Source of the DNA: a virus
DNA length: 64,000 nucleotides
Direction: 5' to 3' (one strand)
Virus record (IMG/VR): IMGVR_UViG_3300035099_000047
Coordinates: 108,228-172,227 of that record
In this document: positions 1 through 7,173 of the stretch, piece after piece
Numbering within the stretch: position 1 is the stretch's first letter
Layout: each line of letters opens with the position of its first letter
Program-made: the position numbers and the translations under genes
Notes under the pieces: model-generated
What the model was told of the DNA's origin: nothing
What the model saw: the letters and a program-made list of their open reading frames with translations, nothing else
The model's database searches: none

Positions 1-484
1 AGTGGTGGCGTATGCTACCTCTAATCCCTCCATGGAATACCAACTTGTTATTCTCATCTACAGTAGCCGACCTGTTTACGAATTCGGCTACTCGCTTGTG
101 AGTGAATTCCCACTTGTTTGCAGTGGGGTCGAGGAATTCTTCGTAACCATCGCAGTATCCATTTTCTTGCTTGGCAGACATCCTGCGGTACAAAGGCATC
201 AAGCTATCGCCTGGTTGTAAGTCCTTAGTTGCTTTGTATTCTCTATTTTTCATCAGCCACAAGTGATCAGGTGTAACTTTTTCGGACATTCCATTGTCCA
301 GAATCACCTTGAACACAGGCACATTGATCCCGCTTCTGAAAGGTTTCCCTGCCTTGCCTGGCACTATCTTTCGTCTCTGATGATCGTAACTGTAAAGCCA
401 GATTTGGCCTGCATAATCAAATAGTTCCTCAATTGTCCGCTCGGTACCATCTAGCAAAGGGATCTTTGTGTCTTTAGTCAAACA
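1..484 (-). mobile_element. Intein with start of an HNH-type homing endonuclease domain (partial)
   Basis: The intein starts at Cys139 of the host protein with block A CLTKDTKIPLLDGTERTI. This is clearly related to the first portal intein at 61984-62409 (CLTEDTKISLLNGTEKTI; both share PGK after the WxYSYD segment). A block B-like T-P-D-H follows. Instead of closing as a mini-intein it continues into ...WEFTHKRVAEF... and ...RGSIRHH, a layout typical of HNH endonuclease insertions in inteins. The window ends before the rest of the endonuclease and the C-terminal splicing blocks. The excised intein would be a mobile, self-splicing element. Confidence 0.85.
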
Positions 485-898
485 TTGGGGGGTTCCCGGG
501 CCTATACGATTTGCAGAAATTGTACCAGTTGTAAACGGAGAAGAGGTCAACAAACGTGATGTTAAATTGAAAATTGAAATATCGATAATAGGACTGTAAT
601 CTTTTGGGGGTAGGAATTCTACATCTGCAACTCCAAGCAAACCCTCTTCTGCACTTAGATCAATATAGCTACTTTCTGTTTGCAAACTTATTTCTCCACT
701 AGGGCTCCCCACATAAGCATATCGGCGTTCCTTCCGGTTCACGTACTGATTGAACAAGTCCAATGCCCGATCAATAGCTTCTTGGTAATGGTCAATGTTT
801 TCCCCACTACCACCGCTTTGCACCAGGGCCAAACACCGAGCCCCATAGCCCAGTCGAACCTTAATTTTCTGTGCAATTTGCCCAGCAGTTAGATTCAT
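1..898 (-). CDS. Virion structural protein (N-terminal part) interrupted by an intein; truncated at window edge
   Basis: The frame opens with ATG at 898, just after the stop of the upstream gene (TGA 902-900), and stays open for 299 codons to the left edge. The first 138 residues are the N-extein. It has a helical stretch (ALDLFNQYVNRKERR, about residues 45-59) of a kind seen in phage neck or tail proteins, but I do not recognise the exact family. Residue 139 is the first Cys of an intein, so host protein and intein share one frame. Its place next to head genes suggests a virion component. The C-extein lies outside the window. Confidence 0.8.
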   Translation of the reverse strand, partial: MNLTAGQIAQKIKVRLGYGARCLALVQSGGSGENIDHYQEAIDRALDLFNQYVNRKERRYAYVGSPSGEISLQTESSYIDLSAEEGLLGVADVEFLPPKDYSPIIDISIFNLTSRLLTSSPFTTGTISANRIGPGTPQCLTKDTKIPLLDGTERTIEELFDYAGQIWLYSYDHQRRKIVPGKAGKPFRSGINVPVFKVILDNGMSEKVTPDHLWLMKNREYKATKDLQPGDSLMPLYRRMSAKQENGYCDGYEEFLDPTANKWEFTHKRVAEFVNRSATVDENNKLVFHGGIRGSIRHH

Positions 899-899
899 A

Positions 900-2270
900 T
901 CAATCCAGTCTTTTCTTTGCCACATAAGTCTGATAACCCTCCCACAAACCTGGATCCGTTCTCAACAGCTTTTCGGCCTTTGGCCACCTTCCACCAATCA
1001 CGTGGCTAGCATATAGATAGCTAAAATCGACCGTAGTAAGTATGGCCGGTTCCCCCAACCGGAACCGCTTGTTTCCCAAGGGACCCCTAGCATAACGGTA
1101 GGCCGCTTCCGGATCTTTGGCCATAGCAGGTTCCCCCATAGGAAACGGCCCATGAAGCGTCTCCGATGCATACCCCAAGGCTATCTTAGCGTTCTTGGAC
1201 ATGGCTGGTTCACCAGCTGGGAATGGGCCAACGATCTCGGAGTAATCAAGAGAACTCTTACCGTTCCTGGCAATTTCGGGCTCCATCTCAGGCCAACCCT
1301 CGGATCCTATGAATTTACGTATGTATTCTATTAAGTGCTCACTTTTAGCAATGGCCGGTTCCCCCAGTGGAAATCGTCTGCCTAGCACTTCATGAGCATA
1401 CCTATAGGCAGCATCACCATCCTTGGCAATGGCCTCTTCACCTTCAGGCCATTCCCCTCCCACTATTCGCTTAGCATAACCAAATGCCTGATCACCACTT
1501 GGGTTAGGTGGAGGGGTCAGCAAACGATTCAACAAAGGCCCAGGCTCCATAGGCTGGTCCTGTACGTCCATCACTTGACTGTAATCAGGCGTGTATTGCA
1601 TGAAAGGAACTCCGTCCTTCAACACAACGTAGATGGCTCCAAAATCCTCCAAATAGCTGCGAGCCCAACTAGAATTAGCTCCACGAGTACACCACCTAGT
1701 GCCCTCCCCTAAAATCCCCAAGCTCCTTGGATCAGTAACACGCAAGGTGATATAAGGGCCGTCAACCTTATTCACTTCAACCCCTTCTAATCCAGATATC
1801 TTGCTTGCCACCTCCGCAGGCACCCGCAGCACCTCTGGCCTTTCTTGTTGCACAGCCCGTTGCAAATCACCGAAAGTAGGGTAACGGTGAATATCACGAT
1901 TCAACTGGCTAGAAGGCTTGCGTTTTAGTTCAGTGAAATGTTGCAAATACTCTTTGACTTTTTCCGCGTCTTCAGGCAGAATGACTTGATGAGTTACCCA
2001 TTGCCTCAAAATCCAACTGTCGTATTGTTTATCAGGTGTTGGATCTGCATCGTCAACCAACCGAGTAATGGTACCCACCGGCAAATCCAATACCCTGTGC
2101 GCTTTCTCCAACTGACTAGACTGTATGCCTTCTTGGAGCATTTGCCGAACCAAACGCGGGTATGGGATTCTATAGGTCATGTTCGTTTCTCGCCGAGGCC
2201 CCATCTCTTGAAAAGTAAAGGGGAACGATTTCTTCTTCATTTTGAAGCATTTTTGCGGGAACCCCACCAT
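900..2270 (-). CDS. WCTR-motif protein with six to seven GEPAIAK-type repeats
   Basis: This 456-residue protein has a helical N-terminal part, then a compact segment with LGEGTRWCTRG followed by YLEDFGAIYVVLKDG. The same segment occurs in the 602-residue protein at 58245-60053 and in degenerate form (WDTR) at 11583-12041. The second half is six to seven tandem units of about 25 residues with F/W-P-x-G-E-x-A-I-A-K and Y-x-Y-A, a repeat type I associate with large-phage proteins of unknown role. The start is uncertain: ATG 2270 is the longest choice, but alignment with the 602-residue paralogue favours ATG 2180 (MTYRIPYPRLV). No enzymatic function is claimed. Confidence 0.75.
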   Translation of the reverse strand: MVGFPQKCFKMKKKSFPFTFQEMGPRRETNMTYRIPYPRLVRQMLQEGIQSSQLEKAHRVLDLPVGTITRLVDDADPTPDKQYDSWILRQWVTHQVILPEDAEKVKEYLQHFTELKRKPSSQLNRDIHRYPTFGDLQRAVQQERPEVLRVPAEVASKISGLEGVEVNKVDGPYITLRVTDPRSLGILGEGTRWCTRGANSSWARSYLEDFGAIYVVLKDGVPFMQYTPDYSQVMDVQDQPMEPGPLLNRLLTPPPNPSGDQAFGYAKRIVGGEWPEGEEAIAKDGDAAYRYAHEVLGRRFPLGEPAIAKSEHLIEYIRKFIGSEGWPEMEPEIARNGKSSLDYSEIVGPFPAGEPAMSKNAKIALGYASETLHGPFPMGEPAMAKDPEAAYRYARGPLGNKRFRLGEPAILTTVDFSYLYASHVIGGRWPKAEKLLRTDPGLWEGYQTYVAKKRLD

Positions 2271-2290
2271 AAGGGACCCTTTTTACCCAC

Positions 2291-2318
2291 TCAGTCTCAA
2301 ATGGGCTAGCAAGACTGA
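2291..2318 (-). other. Short intergenic hairpin
   Basis: A 7-bp inverted repeat (TCAGTCT/AGACTGA, 14-nt loop) lies between the stop at 2353 and the start at 2270. It has no T-tract on the transcribed side, so I would not call it a terminator. It may be chance. Confidence 0.25.
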
Positions 2319-2352
2319 ATCCGGAGGAATTCACCATCACGCTCATTTCTGA

Positions 2353-2706
2353 TCAATGTCCAGCGATGTTTTTCTTTTGGGCTCGTTCATATCGCCTCAG
2401 GACCTTCCTCCCTTTTTCAGTGGTTTGGTAGACACTGTTTCCTGGGGGACCGAGTTTAATAAGCAATCCTTGATCTGTCACTGGTGTTCTCCCCCCACTC
2501 ACAATATAACCAGGCCAAATACCCAAAGCGTAAAGGTCTGTGTTCACATCCGTGAGTCTCGTGGAGGCTCCAACTGCTCTCCTAGCATCAACCAACTCTT
2601 TATAAATGCACCCCTTCAAAGCTGCTCTCAACATAGCAGCTTGACTGCTGGGTATTGTCCGCTTTGCCTCAACCAGTTGTTCAACCATACGCCGGAATCT
2701 TACCAT
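2353..2706 (-). CDS. Small winged-helix-like protein (VYQTTEKG family) with N-terminal FE-type tag
   Basis: This is a member of a tandem paralogue family. It has the N-terminal tag (MVRFRRMVEQLVEAK), then an A-A-L-K-G-C helix, and ends with G-P-P-G-N-S-V-Y-Q-T-T-E-K-G and L-R-R-Y-E. The C-terminal hairpin plus helix resembles the wing and last helix of MarR/PadR-like winged helix proteins, so DNA binding is plausible but inferred. I chose ATG 2706 because GGAG lies 9 nt upstream and it places the tag at the N-terminus. The longer frame begins with a TTG at 2757. Confidence 0.7.
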   Translation of the reverse strand: MVRFRRMVEQLVEAKRTIPSSQAAMLRAALKGCIYKELVDARRAVGASTRLTDVNTDLYALGIWPGYIVSGGRTPVTDQGLLIKLGPPGNSVYQTTEKGRKVLRRYERAQKKNIAGH

Positions 2707-2766
2707 TACCACCAACTCCAATCCTGAACTCTCCACCGTTCCAACCATCTTTTCCAAACCATTTCA

Positions 2767-3864
2767 TCACACTTCCCATCCTTCGTCTGGCTCTTCTGGC
2801 TCCCACTCTTCCTCTTCAGGTTCCCATTCTTCAATATCAAACTCCTCTGGTTCCTTCACCAATTCATTCAACAACTCAGCAGCTTCATCCGGCTCCCGTA
2901 TCACAGCATATACTATGCGGTGCAGGTCCACTGGGGTCTGGGTGGCCAAGGCGTAATATAAATCAGCCAAGGACAAATTGCGGGGCTTGACCGCCAGGAA
3001 CCGCCGCCACAACTCAGGTCCAATTTGAATCAACCATGGCTCATGCCGTATATCATCAGCCTTGCTCAACACTGCCTTGGCTGTAGGCTCGTCCATATGA
3101 GCCAAACCATGATGGCTGATCAACTCCGCCACCCCCTTACTCATCTCCTGAGCCAACACAGGGAAACAAGTCGCCCGGGCATCCACTACCGGGGTCTCCT
3201 CACCCTCTTCATCTGGTTCATACCTAACACGGGTAGACCCTGTAGCCATGTCGCCTAACATTGCTAACATAGCAGGTACATCTATTAACCAATGGTAATG
3301 GTGAGCTCCCGCTGTAAGTTTGTTATACAAGGGTAGCAACCGACGGTCAATTCGATTGATCTCCTGGTCCACCACGTGATGCATGGTCATCATGGCATGA
3401 ACGGCTGAACCGTGAGTCAAGGCGTTCATGGTCAAGCGCTTGTTGACCTCATCAGTCACCTCCAATCTCTCATCAGGCAATTCTTCCTCTTCTTCAAATT
3501 CACTACCAATTCCAACTTCTCCGGTCAACCTGCCTTCCAACATTTCTTCCGGCACACCCCATATTTGCATTGTAATGCGTTTAGCTAGATCAACCAGCTC
3601 TTGAGCATGGGCTCTCTCAATGCGTTGCACCTGCTGGTACAAGCTCATCAGCTCTCTCATATCCAATCCAGATTGTTGCACCCGCTGGCTGGTATATTCC
3701 CAACCGCCGCGGGACAACTCATGGCCAAAAGTTCTCAGGATGGGATGTTGGCTGAACTGGTGACCACCTTGCCGCAACCCTCGCCAAAAGCGGACAGTCT
3801 CAGGATGGGCCTCATCCTCATAAGCTTCATACAATTGGTCAACCAGATTTTCAAAGGTACCCAT
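2767..3864 (-). CDS. Tagged 365-residue protein of unknown function with acidic C-terminus
   Basis: It starts with the shared tag (MGTFENLVDQLYEAYEDE), which includes L-Y-E, a possible prohead-protease site. The middle is helical with several His residues (HHYHWLIDV). The last 35 residues are almost entirely acidic with W spacing (EEWEPEEEEWEPEEPDE). ATG 3864 overlaps the stop of the upstream paralogue by 14 nt and has GAGG just before it. I do not recognise the family. An internal head protein is the best contextual guess. Confidence 0.75.
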   Translation of the reverse strand: MGTFENLVDQLYEAYEDEAHPETVRFWRGLRQGGHQFSQHPILRTFGHELSRGGWEYTSQRVQQSGLDMRELMSLYQQVQRIERAHAQELVDLAKRITMQIWGVPEEMLEGRLTGEVGIGSEFEEEEELPDERLEVTDEVNKRLTMNALTHGSAVHAMMTMHHVVDQEINRIDRRLLPLYNKLTAGAHHYHWLIDVPAMLAMLGDMATGSTRVRYEPDEEGEETPVVDARATCFPVLAQEMSKGVAELISHHGLAHMDEPTAKAVLSKADDIRHEPWLIQIGPELWRRFLAVKPRNLSLADLYYALATQTPVDLHRIVYAVIREPDEAAELLNELVKEPEEFDIEEWEPEEEEWEPEEPDEGWEV

Positions 3865-4188
3865 ATTGCCTCAGGACCTCCTCCCCTTTTTCCGTAGTTT
3901 GATAAACCTCATTATCAGGACTACCGATCACCAGCAAGGAACCAGAAAGGTCTGGAGGCTCTCTACCAGCCCAAGGTAAATACGTAGTGTACCCTCTCAA
4001 CAATTCCCTGAACGCTTGGCTATCTCTAAAGGTGTCCTGTGTTCCCCCATCCTTTTGTATGTTTCTTGCATTTCCGCGGCACTGCAACCGCCCAGAGCGG
4101 CCTGCAATAAGCGCATTTGAAACGGAATCCATTCATCTTGCGGTTCATCTTCACAAAGTCGTTCAACGGCTTTTTCAAAGATACCCAT
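3851..4188 (-). pseudogene. Frameshifted VYQTTEKG-family gene with FE-type tag
   Basis: One frame (ATG 4188 down to a stop at 3997) encodes the tag and first half (MGIFEKAVERLCEDE, then AALGGC). A second frame carries the C-terminal half, ending in D-N-E-V-Y-Q-T-T-E-K-G and LRQYGYL at 3851. The halves join if one base is added near the run of five G at about 4044-4048 (minus strand ATGGGGGAA). This is a real one-base deletion, an assembly error in a homopolymer, or a programmed -1 event. The 14-nt overlaps with both neighbours (4175-4188 and 3851-3864) are intact, which speaks for a recent or artefactual shift. Confidence 0.65.
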
Positions 4189-4489
4189 ATTGCTTCAGAA
4201 TTTCCATCCCTTTTTCTGTGGTTTGATAAATATGTCTCTTACCCTTCACGCCTCCAAATCTAGTCATCCATCCTTTGCCAGCAGGGTGCCAGTCCCCTAA
4301 CAAATACAAATAGTTGTTCACACTCCACAAGCTCTTCCATTCTCCAGCAGCCTTATCCAAGTCATTCCAAAAGCAGCCTTTTTCAGCCGTTTTCAACAAA
4401 GCTAATGCAAGTGGAGACGGTTTTCTAACCCTTTGGGCTTCCACCAATTGGTGAACCACTTGCTCAAACCCACCTGCGTTCACGCTCAT
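4175..4489 (-). CDS. Small winged-helix-like protein (VYQTTEKG family), tagged
   Basis: This 104-residue paralogue begins MSVNAGGFEQVVHQLVEAQ (tag with L-V-E). It continues through T-A-E-K-G-C and a short L-Y-L-L-G strand and ends H-I-Y-Q-T-T-E-K-G with L-K-Q-Y. Its ATG 4489 overlaps the stop of the next gene by 26 nt, and its own stop lies 14 nt inside the next tagged gene. DNA binding is inferred only from the wing-like C-terminus. Confidence 0.75.
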   Translation of the reverse strand: MSVNAGGFEQVVHQLVEAQRVRKPSPLALALLKTAEKGCFWNDLDKAAGEWKSLWSVNNYLYLLGDWHPAGKGWMTRFGGVKGKRHIYQTTEKGMEILKQYGYL

Positions 4490-4760
4490 ACCTTTTCAAC
4501 GCTTCCAAACCTCTTTTGGTCGTTTGGAAAATCCGCCCTTCATGGTGACCAAAACGCACTATCCAACCAAACATCTCAAAGATTCCGATCCACTCCCCCA
4601 CGCGGGCTTGCTTAGGGATAAGGCGCAAATCCTGGCTAAGGCAACCCCCAACGCAAGCCCTTAACACTTTGATTCCATTTTCATCCAAATCCCGACGGAA
4701 AAATTCTTCTTCATCTGCATAAAAACGCATTTCACAAAGTCGGCCAACTTGATGATTCAC
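4464..4760 (-). CDS. Small winged-helix-like protein (VYQTTEKG family), GTG start
   Basis: This 98-residue paralogue has V-G-G-C in place of L-K-G-C and ends R-I-F-Q-T-T-K-R-G with A-L-K-R-Y-E. Its N-terminus NHQVGRLCE resembles AVERLCE of the neighbour, but the F-E part of the tag is missing. An ATG at 4773 with an out-of-frame M-E-E-F lies just upstream, so the tag may have been disrupted. GTG 4760 has GGAAG about 8 nt before it. Confidence 0.65.
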   Translation of the reverse strand: MNHQVGRLCEMRFYADEEEFFRRDLDENGIKVLRACVGGCLSQDLRLIPKQARVGEWIGIFEMFGWIVRFGHHEGRIFQTTKRGLEALKRYERERRWV

Positions 4761-4916
4761 TGAATTCTTCCATTTCCGGTTGAGACAAACCTTGCAAAGC
4801 TACTTTTAATAGCACCACAACATCACTGGACATGAAAGTTGCTTTGTCACCACTGCGGAAGTATACTTCGTGCAAATGATCAATGGCTTGCTCACCTACC
4901 CGAGCTTATTCTCCCA
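4732..4916 (-). pseudogene. Decaying copy of a VYQTTEKG-family gene (N-terminal half)
   Basis: From ATG 4916 the frame reads M-G-E, then TAA at 4908-4906, then on without further stops: GEQAIDHLHEVY (a tag remnant with L-H-E), a helix ending V-A-L-Q-G-L, and a stop at 4732. It matches the first half of the paralogues and has lost the wing half. The in-frame stop and the overlap with the next gene mark it as a relic. Confidence 0.55.
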
Positions 4917-4934
4917 TCCGCTATTCATACCTTC

Positions 4935-5123
4935 TCAAGGCTTCCAAGCCTTGGGAGTTGGGACCACCTTCGGTTTAGGAGGGTTGAACGGCCGGGGCTT
5001 CCCCGGCTTAGTAGGAGGCTGATAAGGCCTGCGCACCGGGACTCTCTTGGGGGGAGCTTTTGGAGGGGCGATTATAGGCTCTTCACTTAACAATTGCAAC
5101 ACAGCGCGTTCAAAACTGTTCAT
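4935..5123 (-). CDS. Tagged small Pro/Lys-rich protein; possible chimera of a VYQTTEKG-family gene
   Basis: ATG 5123 gives MNSFERAVLQLLSEEP (tag with L-S-E) followed by about 45 residues rich in Pro and Lys. Such a basic, unstructured protein would suit DNA condensation or a packaged internal protein. Just after its end, in another frame, the DNA still encodes QGLEALRRYE then TAG (4921), the typical C-terminus of the paralogue family. The gene therefore seems built on the remains of a family member, with the frame lost near 4945. The start overlaps the upstream stop by 14 nt. Confidence 0.65.
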   Translation of the reverse strand: MNSFERAVLQLLSEEPIIAPPKAPPKRVPVRRPYQPPTKPGKPRPFNPPKPKVVPTPKAWKP

Positions 5124-5433
5124 AGCGGTCCACCTGCATATCATAGAGTTTCATGGGGTCATCGGTCAAAAACAAATCATGCAACCTGGTAGTAGCCAAC
5201 TCGTGGAATGCCTGTTGTTTTTCTTCCTCTGAAGTGTCATCTATCCACTCGGCTTCATCATGATTCCAATAGCACTTATCCGGGAACATTTCAGCTAACT
5301 TTTCCATCAAATCGTCTGGGTCCACAAATACCTTACCAGTGAGGGTAGCCCAAGCATAATAATACCGGTTGCGGCGTCCCCGACTGTGATAATAGCTAAG
5401 AACATCATCCGCAGCTTCCTTGAACCCACCCAT
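5110..5433 (-). CDS. Hypothetical 107-residue protein with tag-like N-terminus
   Basis: It begins MGGFKEAADDVLSYY, which keeps M-x-x-F and the helix pattern of the tag but lacks an [L/I]-x-E site. The rest is mixed alpha/beta and acidic (WNHDEAEWIDDTSEEE). ATG 5433 is the only good start. The stop (5110) lies within the next gene's tag codons, a 14-nt overlap. I do not recognise the family. Confidence 0.65.
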   Translation of the reverse strand: MGGFKEAADDVLSYYHSRGRRNRYYYAWATLTGKVFVDPDDLMEKLAEMFPDKCYWNHDEAEWIDDTSEEEKQQAFHELATTRLHDLFLTDDPMKLYDMQVDRYEQF

Positions 5434-5460
5434 AAAAACCCTTTCAAACTAAATCTGTTT

Positions 5461-5757
5461 CTACTTGTTCCTTCCCGCCCTTTCCCAAAATCGGCTTCCA
5501 TCGTATCTTCTCAAGGCTTCCATACCTCTTTTGGTCGTTTGAAACACTCTACCTCCAACTGAACCCAAGACCGCAATCCAACCATCTTCTATAAGCCGAT
5601 ACATAATACTGAACAGCATCCCCCCAACAGCCTGGTCCAACTCGTCAGGTGTACATCCTTTCATTGCTACTCTCAAATAATCAGCTTCATCCGCAGTAGG
5701 AATCCTACCTACGTTGTCCTCACAAATCCGCTCAACTGCTTTTTCAAATCTGTTCAT
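5461..5757 (-). CDS. Small winged-helix-like protein (VYQTTEKG family), tagged
   Basis: ATG 5757 gives MNRFEKAVERICEDN (tag with I-C-E), then A-M-K-G-C-T-P-D-E-L, a strand W-I-A-V-L-G, then G-R-V-F-Q-T-T-K-R-G and A-L-R-R-Y. The sequence GGGAGGGAAGGGT just before ATG 5757 is a strong ribosome site and decides against the in-frame ATG at 5772. This is one of the best preserved copies of the family. Confidence 0.75.
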   Translation of the reverse strand: MNRFEKAVERICEDNVGRIPTADEADYLRVAMKGCTPDELDQAVGGMLFSIMYRLIEDGWIAVLGSVGGRVFQTTKRGMEALRRYDGSRFWERAGRNK

Positions 5758-5837
5758 ACCCTTCCCTCCCATTGCTCATACCTCCTCAAGGCTTCCAATC
5801 CCTTCAGGTGGTTGACCCTATCTTCAAACAACCCCAA
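5754..5837 (-). pseudogene. Deletion remnant joining the FE tag to the family C-terminus
   Basis: From TTG 5837 the short frame reads GLFEDRVNHL and then directly KGLEALRRYEQW. The N-terminal tag of a paralogue is thus fused to its last helix with the middle missing. It ends by a TGA overlapping the next ATG (5757). This looks like the scar of an internal deletion, though a 27-residue peptide could still be made. Confidence 0.5.
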
Positions 5838-5840
5838 AGC

Positions 5841-6623
5841 TTACTCTCCCGTCAATTGCTTCACATGTTCCAACATTTGAGCCCGCTTAGAACAGGAAAA
5901 CTCCAAATCCAATTTGCTAAGGTACGTAAGCTTGCCTTCCTTGGCCACAAACACGTAATAGGTTTGATCCTTAGTTACATCACTTCGAGTAAATCCATGA
6001 TGGGCCAACACCTCTTCAGTAGTGTGTGTTATTGGCTTAGGTTTCTCAACTTCAATAGTACCTACCTTGATAGGTTTGGCCTCAACCGATTGCTCTTCCT
6101 TGGTCAAGCTGGTTGATCGTGTAGAACTGACTGCAGGTATTGCCGGAGTGCTTATAACCGGCCGAAAGGAGCTAACCTCGGGCACCTGAGCAGGCGGTTC
6201 TGGACTGATATCAAACTCGACCACAGTCATACAAGCCTGTTCGCAAGCTGTGATGCAACTACCATCCTCACTTTGAGTATAAGGGTGAGTTGGCACCGGG
6301 CTCTTGAGACCCACCCGGGGAACAGACCGACTCGTTGGCCAATCGCGTTTGGCGAATTCGGCTGGTCGGACGGATACAGGCCGGGCAGGTCTAGCGGGTC
6401 TGGCTGGAACTGGGAGTTCGGCCGTGGGTGGTTGAAATAGGCCGTCTATAGCCACCCTTATCAAGCACTTATGTCCACTGGGCTTATCCCCTGGGTTGCG
6501 GGCATAGCGGGAGTAATAGGGGTCTGTTACACTTTGACCAGGGGCCAGGGCAATACGGCCCCCGCGTGGATCGCTCAAGAAAACGGTTTGGTCGCTAGCA
6601 TTTACAAATTTGAATTTGGTCAT
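5841..6623 (-). CDS. Hypothetical 260-residue protein, likely virion-associated
   Basis: The N-terminal 50 residues look like a small beta domain (FVNASDQTVFLSDPRGG, then APGQSVTDPYYSRYARN). A Pro/Ala/Arg-rich linker follows, then a Cys-containing patch (CITACEQACM), a second Pro-rich segment, and a compact C-terminus ending LEHVKQLTGE. The position just downstream of the major capsid gene suggests a head accessory or decoration protein, but I recognise no family. ATG 6623 has GGAG about 12 nt upstream. Confidence 0.65.
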   Translation of the reverse strand: MTKFKFVNASDQTVFLSDPRGGRIALAPGQSVTDPYYSRYARNPGDKPSGHKCLIRVAIDGLFQPPTAELPVPARPARPARPVSVRPAEFAKRDWPTSRSVPRVGLKSPVPTHPYTQSEDGSCITACEQACMTVVEFDISPEPPAQVPEVSSFRPVISTPAIPAVSSTRSTSLTKEEQSVEAKPIKVGTIEVEKPKPITHTTEEVLAHHGFTRSDVTKDQTYYVFVAKEGKLTYLSKLDLEFSCSKRAQMLEHVKQLTGE

Positions 6624-6653
6624 TTCCAGTTCTCCGGTTCGAGTTGAGTAACA

Positions 6654-6932
6654 CTAATCATCTTCATCCGATTCCTCAGCGCATGCTAGACGGTCAATTT
6701 CCACCATGTCAAACTTGGCCTTTTCCAGCATCCCCAAAGCACAACTTAAACAACAGCTACCGGCGATCACCAGCCTTTCTATCAAAAAGATGGCTGCTGA
6801 ACTTTGCATTTTGTCCGGTAATCTTTTGAACAAACAACCCAGGATTGCAGCTTCTTTTTCCACTTCCTCCCAAGTGGCGTTGGCCAAAGGTTCCTCTGAA
6901 TCTGGAGAAGAGTTGTGGTTCAAATCTGACAT
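6654..6932 (-). CDS. Hypothetical 92-residue acidic protein
   Basis: An acidic N-terminus and an acidic tail (AEESDEDD) flank a hydrophobic, Cys-containing core (SSAAIFLIERLVIAGSCCL). ATG 6932 follows a possible promoter at about 6981. I do not recognise it. It is the first gene after the longer non-coding gap behind the capsid gene. Confidence 0.6.
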   Translation of the reverse strand: MSDLNHNSSPDSEEPLANATWEEVEKEAAILGCLFKRLPDKMQSSAAIFLIERLVIAGSCCLSCALGMLEKAKFDMVEIDRLACAEESDEDD

Positions 6933-6980
6933 TGATAGGTTCCTTTCGCAGGTTGATGGTTGAGCAGCTCACCTAACGCT

Positions 6981-7010
6981 ATTATACAAGGCATCGGTGA
7001 TTCAGTGCCC
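6981..7010 (-). promoter_or_regulatory. Possible promoter (TATAAT) ahead of the genes at 6932 and below
   Basis: In the 241-nt gap 6933-7173, the minus strand carries a perfect TATAAT at 6986-6981, about 49 nt before ATG 6932. The -35 region is weak, so this rests on the -10 match and its position after a gap that may end the capsid transcript. The sigma-like factor at 28078-28782 could read different signals. Confidence 0.3.
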
Positions 7011-7021
7011 AGATTAGTTTT

Positions 7022-7073
7022 AAGGGGAGGTGAACTGGCCAACCTGCGAGTAAATGCCAATCCACCTCCCCTT
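7022..7073 (-). promoter_or_regulatory. Long hairpin downstream of the major capsid gene
   Basis: A perfect 11-bp inverted repeat, AAGGGGAGGTG (7022-7032 on the plus strand) and CACCTCCCCTT (7063-7073), encloses a 30-nt loop in the gap after the capsid stop. The loop holds CTCGCAGGTTGG (minus strand, 7050-7039), which recurs at 7158-7147 in the same gap. The stem is followed by only AAAA, not a T-run, on the minus strand. It may stop or process the capsid mRNA. Confidence 0.45.
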
Positions 7074-7173
7074 CAATTGGGTCATGTCTACTTTCCCACC
7101 CCTAACCGGGGACTGCCGTTGCCCGGGTTTGGAAGTGTAACCGATCCCAACCTGCGAGCAAGCCACAACCCCT

